Assembly (NCBI GenBank): GCA_964650885.1
Contig: CAZYXG010000057.1
Coordinates: 1 to 11,790, forward strand
DNA length: 11,790 nucleotides
Direction: 5' to 3'
Source of the DNA: JAPLFM01 sp964650885
Lineage (GTDB): Bacteria; Bacteroidota; Ignavibacteria; Kapaibacteriales; UBA2268
Shown one piece after another: positions 1-7,203 of the stretch. Position numbers and translations under genes: made by a program. Positions within the stretch are counted from its first letter, which is position 1, and each line of letters begins with the position of its first letter. Below the pieces are notes generated by a model. It ran no database searches. It was not told where the DNA came from and saw only the letters and a program-made list of their open reading frames with translations.

Positions 1-966
1 GTTTTAAAACTGCTATCTGCAGGCGATGAAATTGTAGCAGTAGATGATATATATGGAGGTACTTTCAGAATACTCAACCATATTTATTCAAAATTCGGAA
101 TAAGTGTAAAATTTATTGATACTACCGAAGTTAGTAATGTGGCTAATGCTGTTTCAGAAAAAACAAAATTAATTTGGCTTGAAAGCCCTACAAACCCAAC
201 TTTGAAAATTAGCGATATAAAAGCAATTTCAAAAATAGCAAAGTCTGTGAATGCTTTATTGGTAGTAGATAATACTTTTGCCTCTCCAATTGCTCAGCAA
301 TCTATAAAACTCGGGGCAGATATTGTTATTCATAGTGCTACAAAGTATTTGGGGGGTCACTCCGATGTAATTGCAGGAGCTGTGATAACAAACAATACTG
401 AATTGGGCGATAAGATTAAATTTATTCAGAATTCAAGTGGTGCAATTTTAGCCCCATTCGATTCTTGGTTAATTATTCGTGGAATTGAAACTCTTCCACT
501 TCGCTATGAAAAACACTCTTCAAATGGACTTAAAGTAGCTAAGTATTTAGAGAAACATCCTTTGGTTAAAAATGTTTATTACCCTGGTTTGAAAAGTCAT
601 AAAAACCATAAAATCGCAAAAAATCAACAAAATGGTTTATACGGTGGAGTTATATCTTTTGATTTGAAAGAAGATACCGAAGAAATAGCAAACAAAATTG
701 TTAGCACCACAAAACTATTCAAATTAGCAGAAAGTTTGGGTGGTGTTAAAAGTTTAATATGTCATCCTGCACAAATGACTCACAAATCTATTCCAATTGA
801 AACAAGACATAGCACAGGAATTACTAACTCGCTTGTAAGAATTAGCGTAGGCTTAGAAGATTATTCAGATTTAATTGAAGATTTGGAACAAGCAATAGCT
901 AAAGCATTTTCAAACAGCGACAAAAAAAAGAAACCTAGTAGAATCAAGCTAAAAAACATTAAGTAA
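1..966 (+). CDS. Cystathionine gamma-synthase/lyase family PLP enzyme (5' end missing)
   Basis: The reading frame is open from base 1 and has 321 codons. The family is usually about 380 residues, so roughly 60 N-terminal residues lie outside the window. This is a fold-type I PLP enzyme of the Cys/Met metabolism family. The frame shows LESPTNPTL, the VVDNTF strand with its PLP-binding Asp, and SATKYLGGHSD, where the Lys encoded at 343-345 should form the Schiff base. The C-terminal part has SLGG-VKSL-ICHP and MTH followed by SVGLEDYSDLIEDL, typical of cystathionine gamma-synthase/lyase rather than the longer O-acetylhomoserine sulfhydrylases. It would make or split cystathionine in the cytoplasm. 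The hom gene 29 bases downstream favours a biosynthetic role (metB-like), but synthase and lyase cannot be told apart here. Two oddities: Lys replaces the usual Glu in GGVESL, and the C-terminal tail is lysine-rich. Confidence 0.9.
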   Translation, partial: VLKLLSAGDEIVAVDDIYGGTFRILNHIYSKFGISVKFIDTTEVSNVANAVSEKTKLIWLESPTNPTLKISDIKAISKIAKSVNALLVVDNTFASPIAQQSIKLGADIVIHSATKYLGGHSDVIAGAVITNNTELGDKIKFIQNSSGAILAPFDSWLIIRGIETLPLRYEKHSSNGLKVAKYLEKHPLVKNVYYPGLKSHKNHKIAKNQQNGLYGGVISFDLKEDTEEIANKIVSTTKLFKLAESLGGVKSLICHPAQMTHKSIPIETRHSTGITNSLVRISVGLEDYSDLIEDLEQAIAKAFSNSDKKKKPSRIKLKNIK

Positions 967-995
967 GATTTTTAAAAATTAATTTAAGAGAAAAA

Positions 996-1997
996 ATGAA
1001 TAAGAAATTTAAAATTGGACTTTTTGGATTTGGAACAGTAGGCAAAGGGCTATTTGAAATACTCGAACAAAAAAAGTCAAAAGAAATTGAAATTAAAAAG
1101 ATTTGTATTAAAGATGCAAGCAAGCTAAGAATTGTGAATAATTTAGAAATAGATTCTAAGTTATTCACTACTTCAGCTCAGGAAATTTTTGATGATGAAG
1201 AAATTAATCTTGTAATTGAATTAATTGATGATAAGAATACAGCTTTTCATCTTTTAGAATCATCGCTCAAAAGTGGTCGACCTTTTATTTCTGCAAACAA
1301 GAAGATGATTGCAGAAAATTTAGAAAAAGTGATTTCATTGCAAGAGTTGTACAATTTGCCTGTGCTTTACGAAGGTGCAGTTTGCGGCTCTATCCCTGTG
1401 TTGAAAACAATTGAAGATTATTTTTCAAATGACACAATACTTAGCATTGAAGGAATTTTCAATGGTACTTCCAATTATATTCTAACCCAACTCAGCAAGG
1501 GATTGACATATAGGGAAGCACTCGATTTGGCAATTGACTCTGGATTTTCTGAATTAAATCCATACAACGATGTCAGTGGGCTTGATAGCAGAGACAAACT
1601 AACAATTTTAATTGCTCATTGTTTTGGGAAGTTACTTAAACCTTATGAAATTGAAACTAAAGGAATAACTGAAATCACTAAATCAGTTGTTGATAAGGTC
1701 AATTTAGAAGGCAAGAAAATTAAGCTTATTGCTCAAGTATTTCAAAATAATTTGGGCTATATAGACGCCAGAGTATTACCTATAATTAAAGACAAAGATT
1801 CATTACTTCAAAATGTAGATTTTGAATATAATGGAATTGTTATTGAATCTAAAAATTTGGGCAAGCAATTTTTGTTTGGAAAAGGAGCTGGAGCATTACC
1901 AACAGGACACGCAGTTTATTCTGATATACTTTTGCTAAACTCTGGTTTCAGCTACAAATATGAAAAAGTGAATCAAAATATTGCAGAATATGCATAA
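996..1997 (+). CDS. hom: Homoserine dehydrogenase, short form without ACT domain
   Basis: The enzyme reduces aspartate semialdehyde to homoserine with NAD(P)H, the branch point to threonine and methionine. The protein has 333 residues. The Rossmann motif GFGTVG is at residues 11-16 and ANKK, with a catalytic-region Lys, at 100-103. The substrate domain shows EGIFNGTSNYIL at 152-163. Glu186, Asp197 and Lys201 have the same spacing as yeast Glu208, Asp219 and Lys223. The C-terminal GAGALPTGHAV matches the family GAGxxPT motif. The usual EAAVGGGIP is changed to EGAVCGSIP. Many bacterial homologues of 400 or more residues carry a C-terminal ACT domain for threonine feedback; this protein ends after the catalytic domain, so allosteric threonine control through that domain is unlikely. 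It follows the cystathionine enzyme by 29 bases, suggesting a shared transcript. The ribosome binding site is weak (AAGAGAA). Confidence 0.93.
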   Translation: MNKKFKIGLFGFGTVGKGLFEILEQKKSKEIEIKKICIKDASKLRIVNNLEIDSKLFTTSAQEIFDDEEINLVIELIDDKNTAFHLLESSLKSGRPFISANKKMIAENLEKVISLQELYNLPVLYEGAVCGSIPVLKTIEDYFSNDTILSIEGIFNGTSNYILTQLSKGLTYREALDLAIDSGFSELNPYNDVSGLDSRDKLTILIAHCFGKLLKPYEIETKGITEITKSVVDKVNLEGKKIKLIAQVFQNNLGYIDARVLPIIKDKDSLLQNVDFEYNGIVIESKNLGKQFLFGKGAGALPTGHAVYSDILLLNSGFSYKYEKVNQNIAEYA

Positions 1998-2009
1998 TTA
2001 TTAACTTTG
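1981..2009 (+). promoter_or_regulatory. Possible Bacteroidota-type promoter for the ArsC-like gene
   Basis: TAACTTTG at 2002-2009 fits the Bacteroidota -7 consensus TAnnTTTG. A TTG at 1981-1983 lies 18 bases upstream, close to the expected -33 distance. The transcript would start near 2016, about 42 bases before the ATG at 2058. The -33 half lies in the last codons of hom. The match is short and the host phylum is inferred, so this is only a candidate. Confidence 0.3.
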
Positions 2010-2057
2010 TTAATAGTTTTTTTAGTATTTTTCGTAGGAAAAAATGGTAAATATGAA

Positions 2058-2393
2058 ATGAAAGAAGTACAAATTTTTGGTACTCCTAAGTGCAAAGAAA
2101 CACAAAAAGCAGTTCGATTTTTCAAAGAAAGAAATGTGAAAGTTCACTTAATTGACTTAAATGAAAAAAAGTTAAGTAAAGGTGAACTAAATAATATTTT
2201 GCAGTCAGTTAAGCTTGATGACTTAATTGATACTGAAAGTAAGAAGTACAAAGAAAGACAACTTGCCTTCAAAGTTTACGACAAATTTGAAGAAATCTTA
2301 GAAAACCCAACTATAGTGCTGACTCCAATAGTTCGCTATGAAAGGAAAGCTACAGTTGGGAATGCCCAAGAAACTTGGAAAAAATGGCAATAA
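2058..2393 (+). CDS. ArsC/Spx-like (YffB-type) thioredoxin-fold protein
   Basis: This is a 111-residue protein of the arsenate reductase/Spx family. It begins with a beta strand and an active-site-like loop, VQIFGTPKCKETQKA, with one Cys at residue 12 and no second Cys in a CxxC arrangement. Near the end it has LTPIVRYERKATVG and WKKW, which matches the C-terminal LxTPIVRxGxxxTVG pattern of arsenate reductase-like glutaredoxin-family proteins. The classical ArsC RPIV Arg is replaced by Thr in TPIV, so real arsenate reduction is doubtful; a thiol-redox role is an alternative. I chose the ATG at 2058 because the family starts with this strand. An in-frame TTG at 2007 would add 17 unsupported residues. 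AGGAA lies at 2036-2040, and a five-codon ORF from ATG 2044 ends in the TGA that overlaps this ATG (ATGA), which could couple translation. Confidence 0.82.
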   Translation: MKEVQIFGTPKCKETQKAVRFFKERNVKVHLIDLNEKKLSKGELNNILQSVKLDDLIDTESKKYKERQLAFKVYDKFEEILENPTIVLTPIVRYERKATVGNAQETWKKWQ

Positions 2394-2544
2394 AAAGGCA
2401 TTTAAAATCAGTGAGAATTATATTTTGAATATAATTTGTATTGGAATTTTTAGATGTTCTTAATATTTAAACTATTTTCTACTTGTAAATTTGTTTTTTT
2501 TTCTTAATTTAAAAAAATTACATTAACTAAAATTATAGAGTTTT
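2394..2544. other. Intergenic leader of the P-type ATPase operon
   Basis: This non-coding AT-rich stretch contains the inverted repeat at 2416-2436. TAAATTTG at 2486-2493 resembles the TAnnTTTG -7 element, but I find no convincing -33 element at the right distance. A nine-T run begins at 2494, directly after the possible -7 box. The operon promoter is probably here, but its exact position cannot be fixed from sequence alone. Confidence 0.4.
2416..2436. repeat. AT-only perfect inverted repeat (9-bp arms, 3-base loop)
   Basis: AATTATATT at 2416-2424 and AATATAATT at 2428-2436 are exact reverse complements around TTG. The repeat lies 22 bases after the stop of the ArsC-like gene and about 110 bases before the P-type ATPase. 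It could be a weak terminator or an operator for the ATPase operon. An all-AU stem without a T-run is a poor intrinsic terminator. Confidence 0.35.
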
Positions 2545-5325
2545 ATGAATTGGTATTCCGAATCAATAGATAAGGTACTTGATTTTCACAAAGTGAGCAA
2601 AGATTTAGGCTTAAATGATGCTTCTGTATTAGAAAATCAAACTCAATATGGTCTGAATAAACTTCCTGAACAAAAGCCAACTCCAACTTGGATTTTATTT
2701 ATACAACAATTTAATGATCCAATAATTTACATTTTGGTTCTTGCTGGTATATTGAACTCTTTTGTTTCTGGTTGGCACGATGCAATTGTAATTTTTATGG
2801 CAGTAATTTTAAATTCTGTCATTGGTTTTGTGCAAGAAAGCAAAGCTGCCGATGCACTAAAAGCTCTTCAAAGTATGACTGCTCCTATTGCGAGAGTTAA
2901 ACGTAATGGTGTGGATATAAAAATTCCTACTTCCGAAGTAACTATTGGCGATTTAATTGTTTTAGAATCTGGCGATAGAGTGCCAGCAGATGCTAGACTT
3001 ATAGATTCACATAGCTTATTGATTGATGAATCAATGCTTACTGGCGAATCATTTGCAATTGAAAAGAAACATTCTCACATAGTGAAATTAGATTCTGCTC
3101 TTGGCGATAGAATTAATATGTTGTACTCTGGCACAATTGTGCAAAGAGGGCGTGGACTTGCTATTGTTACTGGAATTGGAACTTCTACTGAATTTGGAAA
3201 AATTTCTCAATCAGTTGCGGAAACAGAAGATGCAGAAAGTCCATTGCAAATCAATGTTGATAATTTTGGAAAGAAACTAAGCTTATCTATATTAATTGTT
3301 GTTATTGGCATATTCATAGTTGGTTTCTTTCAAGGGAACAACTGGCTTAATATGTTATTGACTTCTGTTGGTTTGGCTGTATCTGCTATTCCAGAGGGAT
3401 TGCCTGTTTCAATCACTATTACCCTTTCCGTTGGTCTATACCAAATGTCAAAACAAAATGCAGTAGTTAAGAAATTAGCAGCTGTTGAAACTCTTGGCTC
3501 TACAAATGTTATTTGCTCTGATAAAACAGGTACGCTGACTAAAAACCAGATGACAGTGATGCACTTATTTGCAGGTGGAGTGGATTATGATGTTAGTGGC
3601 TCTGGCTATAATGCTAATGGTGAAGTAATTAGACATAAAGATAAATCAAGCGTTAAAGTAAATACTAACAAATCTTTACAAATGGCTGCTTTTATTGGTA
3701 ACTATTGCACTGAATCTCACATTGCTCTTGAAAATGGTGAATGGAAAATTACTGGTGACTCGACTGAATCGGCTGTGATGATTGCAGCTCAGAAATTAGG
3801 TTTTGAAGCTACTGGCTGGGAAAAATTCATTGATTTACCTTTTGAATCAGACAATCAATTTATGGCTGTTCGTGTTTCTAAAGATGGAAAAGCATTCTTA
3901 CTTGCAAAAGGTGGTGCGGAAAGAATACTTGATAGATGTAAAGATACTATTGATGCAGATGGGAATTCAATTCCGTTGGAACACGAAGCATTAATGAATA
4001 AAACTTCTGAATATGCTAATCGTGGACTAAGAGTGCTTGCATTAGCTTATGCGGAAATTCCAAATGAACATATAAAAATTGAAGATGTAAAGGAACTTAC
4101 TTTAGTTGGTTTTGCAGGAATTCAAGACGCTGTACGTGATGAAGTTGCATTGGCAGTCAAGCAATGTGCTGAAGCGGGTGTTAGAGTAGTAATGATTACT
4201 GGCGACCATATTGAAACTGCACGTTCAGTTGGTAAAGCAGTAAATATTGGTATGGATAAACCAGCTCCAGTTGCTATTCGTGGTATTGATGTTGAAAAGA
4301 TGACTGATGACGAACTTTTCGACAGAGTGCCAGATATTGATGTTTATGCAAGAGTTGCTCCTGATCATAAATACAGAATCGTTAGTGCATTGCAAAAACA
4401 CAACAAAGTGGTAGCAATGACTGGCGATGGAGTGAACGATGCTCCTGCTCTTAAAAAAGCTGATATTGGTATTGCTATGGGATCTGGCTCAGATGTTGCC
4501 AAAGAAGCTTCACATATGGTGCTTATGGATGATAATTTCACTTCAATAGTAAGTGCTATTCGCCATGGAAGAATTATTCTTAAAAACTTACAACACATTT
4601 TGCTTTACATACTTGCTACAAGTTTTGGTGGATTATTGACAATCGCAACATCTGTATTATTGGGATTGCCTTTGCCAATTTTGCCTGCACAATTGCTTTG
4701 GATTAATCTTGTAACTGATGGCTCATCTACTTTCCCATTGGCTTATGAGAGAGAACACGGAAATTCAATGGCAATGCCGCCACGTAAAAAAGATGCACCA
4801 CTAATCCCTACTTCAATGGTTTATAGAATTATTTTCTCTGGCTTATTGATGATGATTGGTACTGTTTCTGTTTTTTGGTATGAACTACATATAAGTGGTA
4901 ATTTTGAAGAAATTATGTCAGCTTTCAAAGAAGACCCTAAAAAACTAATGGCAATTCCAGCATATATGAAAGCAGTTACTATGGCTTTCTGTACTTTGGC
5001 TTTATTCCAAATTTGGAACGTACAAAACACTCGTTCTGTCATTCGTTCTTTATTTTTCAATTTGCCATACAACAAAACCGATAAACTTGATAAGATTGGT
5101 GTGTTTTCAAATCCAATACTTTTAGGTGTAATGGTATTGGCTCTTATAGCTCAATTTGCAGCTGTTCTATTTCCTGTAATGAATAATATACTTCGCACTG
5201 TACCTTTGACAACTTCAACAGATTGGATGATTGTTACAATTATTCCATTCTCAATCATTATTTTTGTAGAGCTGATTAAGTTCGGTACTGCAATTAAAAA
5301 CAAAAATAAACCTATTACATTTTAA
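2545..5325 (+). CDS. P-type cation-transporting ATPase (P2A/SERCA-like, altered ion site)
   Basis: A complete 926-residue inner-membrane ion pump driven by ATP. In order: N-terminal cation-ATPase domain, first TM pair (about 48-95), actuator domain with TGES at 166-169, TM4 PEGLP at 283-287, phosphorylation site DKTGTLT with Asp326, nucleotide-binding domain, hinge TGDGVND at 626-632, TM5, NLVTDG from 721, then four more TM segments. The order and spacing match Ca2+ pumps such as SERCA without gaps through TM5-TM6. Site II-type residues are kept (Glu284, Asn721, Asp725). Residues equivalent to SERCA Asn768 and Glu771 are Ser693 and Gly696, and the TM8 Glu908 equivalent is Gln. A single-Ca2+ pump, or transport of another cation, is therefore likely. 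NLVTDG continues into SSTFPLAYE, unlike the SERCA LPATALG. The stop overlaps the next start. Catalytic competence is well supported; the ion is not. Confidence 0.93.
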   Translation: MNWYSESIDKVLDFHKVSKDLGLNDASVLENQTQYGLNKLPEQKPTPTWILFIQQFNDPIIYILVLAGILNSFVSGWHDAIVIFMAVILNSVIGFVQESKAADALKALQSMTAPIARVKRNGVDIKIPTSEVTIGDLIVLESGDRVPADARLIDSHSLLIDESMLTGESFAIEKKHSHIVKLDSALGDRINMLYSGTIVQRGRGLAIVTGIGTSTEFGKISQSVAETEDAESPLQINVDNFGKKLSLSILIVVIGIFIVGFFQGNNWLNMLLTSVGLAVSAIPEGLPVSITITLSVGLYQMSKQNAVVKKLAAVETLGSTNVICSDKTGTLTKNQMTVMHLFAGGVDYDVSGSGYNANGEVIRHKDKSSVKVNTNKSLQMAAFIGNYCTESHIALENGEWKITGDSTESAVMIAAQKLGFEATGWEKFIDLPFESDNQFMAVRVSKDGKAFLLAKGGAERILDRCKDTIDADGNSIPLEHEALMNKTSEYANRGLRVLALAYAEIPNEHIKIEDVKELTLVGFAGIQDAVRDEVALAVKQCAEAGVRVVMITGDHIETARSVGKAVNIGMDKPAPVAIRGIDVEKMTDDELFDRVPDIDVYARVAPDHKYRIVSALQKHNKVVAMTGDGVNDAPALKKADIGIAMGSGSDVAKEASHMVLMDDNFTSIVSAIRHGRIILKNLQHILLYILATSFGGLLTIATSVLLGLPLPILPAQLLWINLVTDGSSTFPLAYEREHGNSMAMPPRKKDAPLIPTSMVYRIIFSGLLMMIGTVSVFWYELHISGNFEEIMSAFKEDPKKLMAIPAYMKAVTMAFCTLALFQIWNVQNTRSVIRSLFFNLPYNKTDKLDKIGVFSNPILLGVMVLALIAQFAAVLFPVMNNILRTVPLTTSTDWMIVTIIPFSIIIFVELIKFGTAIKNKNKPITF

Positions 5326-5705
5326 TGCTTTTTAAAACAAGAAAATTAGTTAGTCCCCCGGATTTAAACCCGGGGAACACTCTGTTCGGTGGTCAATTAT
5401 TGCGTTGGATAGACGAAGAAGTCGCTATCTATGCAATGGTGAAACTTGGAACCAACCACGTTGTTACAAAATTTATGTCGGAAATCAATTTTATCAATCC
5501 TGCTTTTCAGGGCGATATTATTGAAATTGGAGCTGAAGTAATAGAACTCGGCAGAACTTCAATTACTCTTAGATGCGAAGTCCGCATAAAAGACACTGAC
5601 ACAATAATAATTAGAATAGATAAATTCGTAATGGTTCACGTTGATATGAATGGCAGACCTAAACCACACCATAAAACGATGGAAAATATGAATGAGAACT
5701 ATTAA
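5325..5705 (+). CDS. Acyl-CoA thioesterase, hotdog fold (YciA/BFIT type)
   Basis: A 126-residue single-hotdog protein that should hydrolyse acyl-CoA thioesters to free acid and CoA in the cytoplasm. The signature NxxxxFGGxxLxWxDE is seen as NPGNTLFGG (15-23) followed by LLRWIDEE (25-32). Asp30 lies at the start of the hotdog helix, where the catalytic acid of this family sits. FMSEINFINPAFQGDIIEI and ELGRTSITL follow as the expected beta strands. Its ATG shares one base with the ATPase stop (TAATG), which implies translation by re-initiation, and there is no separate Shine-Dalgarno site. sodC starts 12 bases after its stop. A GC-rich hairpin lies within codons 11-17. The acyl chain preference cannot be read from the sequence. 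Confidence 0.88.
   Translation: MLFKTRKLVSPPDLNPGNTLFGGQLLRWIDEEVAIYAMVKLGTNHVVTKFMSEINFINPAFQGDIIEIGAEVIELGRTSITLRCEVRIKDTDTIIIRIDKFVMVHVDMNGRPKPHHKTMENMNENY
5356..5375 (+). other. GC-rich hairpin near the start of the thioesterase gene
   Basis: CCCCGG at 5356-5361 pairs exactly with CCGGGG at 5370-5375 across an 8-base AT-rich loop. It begins about 31 bases after the overlapping start codon. The codons here (CCC, CCG, CCG, GGG) are rare choices in this AT-rich sequence. Such a stem inside the early coding region could slow ribosomes or lower expression relative to the ATPase. The effect is an inference; the pairing is visible. Confidence 0.45.
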
Positions 5706-5717
5706 ATAAGGATTTTT

Positions 5718-6251
5718 ATGAAAAGCCTAATCACTCTCCTATTCTTAGTTTTTGCAATCTCAACTTATGCTGGTGATAATCACAACCATAGCTACGGAAA
5801 TATAAATAAAGCTGTATCAATAATTAATCCTGCAAATGGAAGCAATGTAAGTGGAACTATTACTTTCACTGAAAACCACGATGGTAGCGTGAATGTGGAA
5901 GGTACAATTAAAGGATTGACTCCAGGCAAACACGGTATGCACATTCATGAATTTGGTGACTGTAGCGACCCAAAAGCAATGAGTGCTGGTGGACATTTTG
6001 CTGGTGCACATCCAACTCATGGAGCTCAGACTGATAATGTTAGACACCAAGGCGATTTGGGTAATGCTGTTGCAAATGAGCAAGGAATTGCGACTATATC
6101 ATTAAAAGATACTCACTTACACTTAAATGGTGAATTGAATATCATTGGCAGAAGCTTAATTGTTCATGAAAAAGAAGATGATTTAAAAACTCAACCAACT
6201 GGAAACGCTGGTGGTAGAGTTGCTTGTGGTGTAGTGGGAGTTTCCAAATAA
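5718..6251 (+). CDS. sodC: Cu/Zn superoxide dismutase, secreted
   Basis: This 177-residue protein converts superoxide to hydrogen peroxide and oxygen outside the cytoplasm. A signal peptide (MKSLITLLFLVFAISTYA) probably ends at residue 18 and is followed by a short His-rich NHNHS. All metal ligands are present: copper by His75, His77, His93 and His150; zinc by His93, His101, His110 and Asp113. The spacing from the bridging His is identical to SOD1 (+8, +17, +20). Cys82 and Cys170 can form the conserved disulfide, and Arg167 matches the guiding Arg in GNAGGRxACG. Length and motifs are normal, so it should be active. AAGGA at 5708-5712 sits 5 bases before the ATG, the best ribosome binding site in this operon. 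The methyltransferase gene begins immediately after the stop. Confidence 0.96.
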   Translation: MKSLITLLFLVFAISTYAGDNHNHSYGNINKAVSIINPANGSNVSGTITFTENHDGSVNVEGTIKGLTPGKHGMHIHEFGDCSDPKAMSAGGHFAGAHPTHGAQTDNVRHQGDLGNAVANEQGIATISLKDTHLHLNGELNIIGRSLIVHEKEDDLKTQPTGNAGGRVACGVVGVSK

Positions 6252-6893
6252 ATGAGTTTAGCCAAAAATGAATCCTACTATTCCAATTATAGATATGAAA
6301 TGATGGACTTCTTACCAAAAGAAGCTAATACATATTTAGAATTGGGATGTAGTGAAGGCAAATTCGGCAAACAAATCAAAGATTTAGGTAAAACTGTTTG
6401 GGGTTCAGAATATGTACCTGAAACTGCTGAAAAAGCCAGTTTGTTGCTAGATAAAGTATTAGTTGGTGATATTAACGAACACTGTAATGAACTACCTGAT
6501 AACTATTTCGATTGCATTATAAGCAACGATGTGCTTGAGCATCTAACCTACCCAACTGACACATTCTTTAAGTTAGCTCCAAAATTAACAGCAAATGGTT
6601 ATATTGTAGCTTCTATACCAAACGTAAGGTATGTAAAAAATCTTTACAATCTAATTTTTAGAAAAGATTGGAAATACGAAAACGAGGGAATACTAGACAA
6701 TACCCATTTCCGATTTTTTACAGAAAAAAGCATTGTCAGATTCTTCGAAGAAATTGATTTTGAGATTGTCCGAATGGAAGGAATTAATCCTTCTGGAAAT
6801 TCAATACTCAAATTAATTAATTTCCTCACTTTCAACTTTTTTGCAGATGCTAAATATCTTCAGTTTGCTGTTTTAGCGAAAAAGAAAAAGTAA
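6252..6893 (+). CDS. Class I SAM-dependent methyltransferase
   Basis: A 213-residue methyltransferase. SAM-binding motif I is ELGCSEGKFG at 30-39, Glu53 in GSEY is the likely ribose-binding acid, and Asp73 in VGDI is the likely adenine-side residue. The post-I strand FDCIISNDVLEHL at 86-98 and SIPN at 121-124 are typical of Methyltransf_11/23 proteins. The C-terminal part has THFRFFTEKS and an aromatic-rich end; this type is common among enzymes acting on surface polysaccharides or quinone-like small molecules. The substrate is unknown. The ATG follows the sodC TAA with no gap, so translation is probably coupled. The stop at 6891-6893 is one base from the convergent stop of the DUF2892 gene, with no obvious terminator between them. 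Confidence 0.88.
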   Translation: MSLAKNESYYSNYRYEMMDFLPKEANTYLELGCSEGKFGKQIKDLGKTVWGSEYVPETAEKASLLLDKVLVGDINEHCNELPDNYFDCIISNDVLEHLTYPTDTFFKLAPKLTANGYIVASIPNVRYVKNLYNLIFRKDWKYENEGILDNTHFRFFTEKSIVRFFEEIDFEIVRMEGINPSGNSILKLINFLTFNFFADAKYLQFAVLAKKKK

Positions 6894-6894
6894 A

Positions 6895-7101
6895 TTATTC
6901 TTCAATTTTGCAAGTACTAATCCCAAAGATTGAATAAAGTGGGCAGAAGTTTAAAAATGCTGTCAAACTAAATATCAAGCCCATTGCTATTAATACATAG
7001 CCAAATACGCCAGTTATTACATTTGTTAAGAACAATGCAAAAAATATTACAGCAACCGCTAATCTAGCGATTTTATCGAAAGAACCCATATTTTGTTTCA
7101 T
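6895..7101 (-). CDS. DUF2892 (YgaP-like) small membrane protein
   Basis: A 68-residue protein with the family pattern. It starts MKQNMGSFDKIARL, then has a hydrophobic helix around residues 12-29, a second around 31-50, and the conserved end FCPLYSIFGIST. These match the YgaP-type transmembrane domain, which in other bacteria is found alone or fused to a rhodanese. Function is unknown; the Cys residues at 53 and 64 could bind sulfur or metal. I chose the ATG at 7099-7101 because family members start at M-K-x-N-x-G. Another in-frame ATG at 7144-7146 would add 15 residues, and neither start has a clear ribosome binding site. It is convergent with the methyltransferase, and mnmA lies upstream on the same strand. 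Confidence 0.8.
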   Translation of the reverse strand: MKQNMGSFDKIARLAVAVIFFALFLTNVITGVFGYVLIAMGLIFSLTAFLNFCPLYSIFGISTCKIEE

Positions 7102-7172
7102 TTCATAACCCAAAGTTTGTAAATATTTACGAACACAATTTAACATTATTTGAATAATTTTATTCTGACTTG

Positions 7173-7203
7173 AGTAAGGTTAAAGTATGACTTTAATCTT
7201 ACT
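7173..7203 (-). other. 14-bp imperfect inverted repeat over the mnmA stop codon
   Basis: AGTAAGGTTAAAGT at 7173-7186 and ACTTTAATCTTACT at 7190-7203 pair along 14 positions around a 3-base loop, with one imperfect pair (G-T read on +, A-C on -). The mnmA stop codon at 7199-7201 lies inside one arm. No T-run follows on either strand, so it is not a standard intrinsic terminator. It may protect or attenuate the 3' end of the mnmA transcript before the DUF2892 gene. Confidence 0.5.

Noticed and set aside
959..1168. A hydrophobic 69-residue frame on the - strand inside hom
   Set aside because: It is fully opposite a well-supported gene and results from the AT-rich, lysine-rich coding strand.
2007..2057. 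TTG-initiated N-terminal extension of the ArsC-like protein
   Set aside because: The added residues are hydrophobic and variable, overlap a possible promoter and mini-ORF, and the family begins at the ATG at 2058.
4365..5075. Two - strand frames within the P-type ATPase
   Set aside because: They lie opposite conserved motifs (TGDGVND, NLVTDG) and show no family features.
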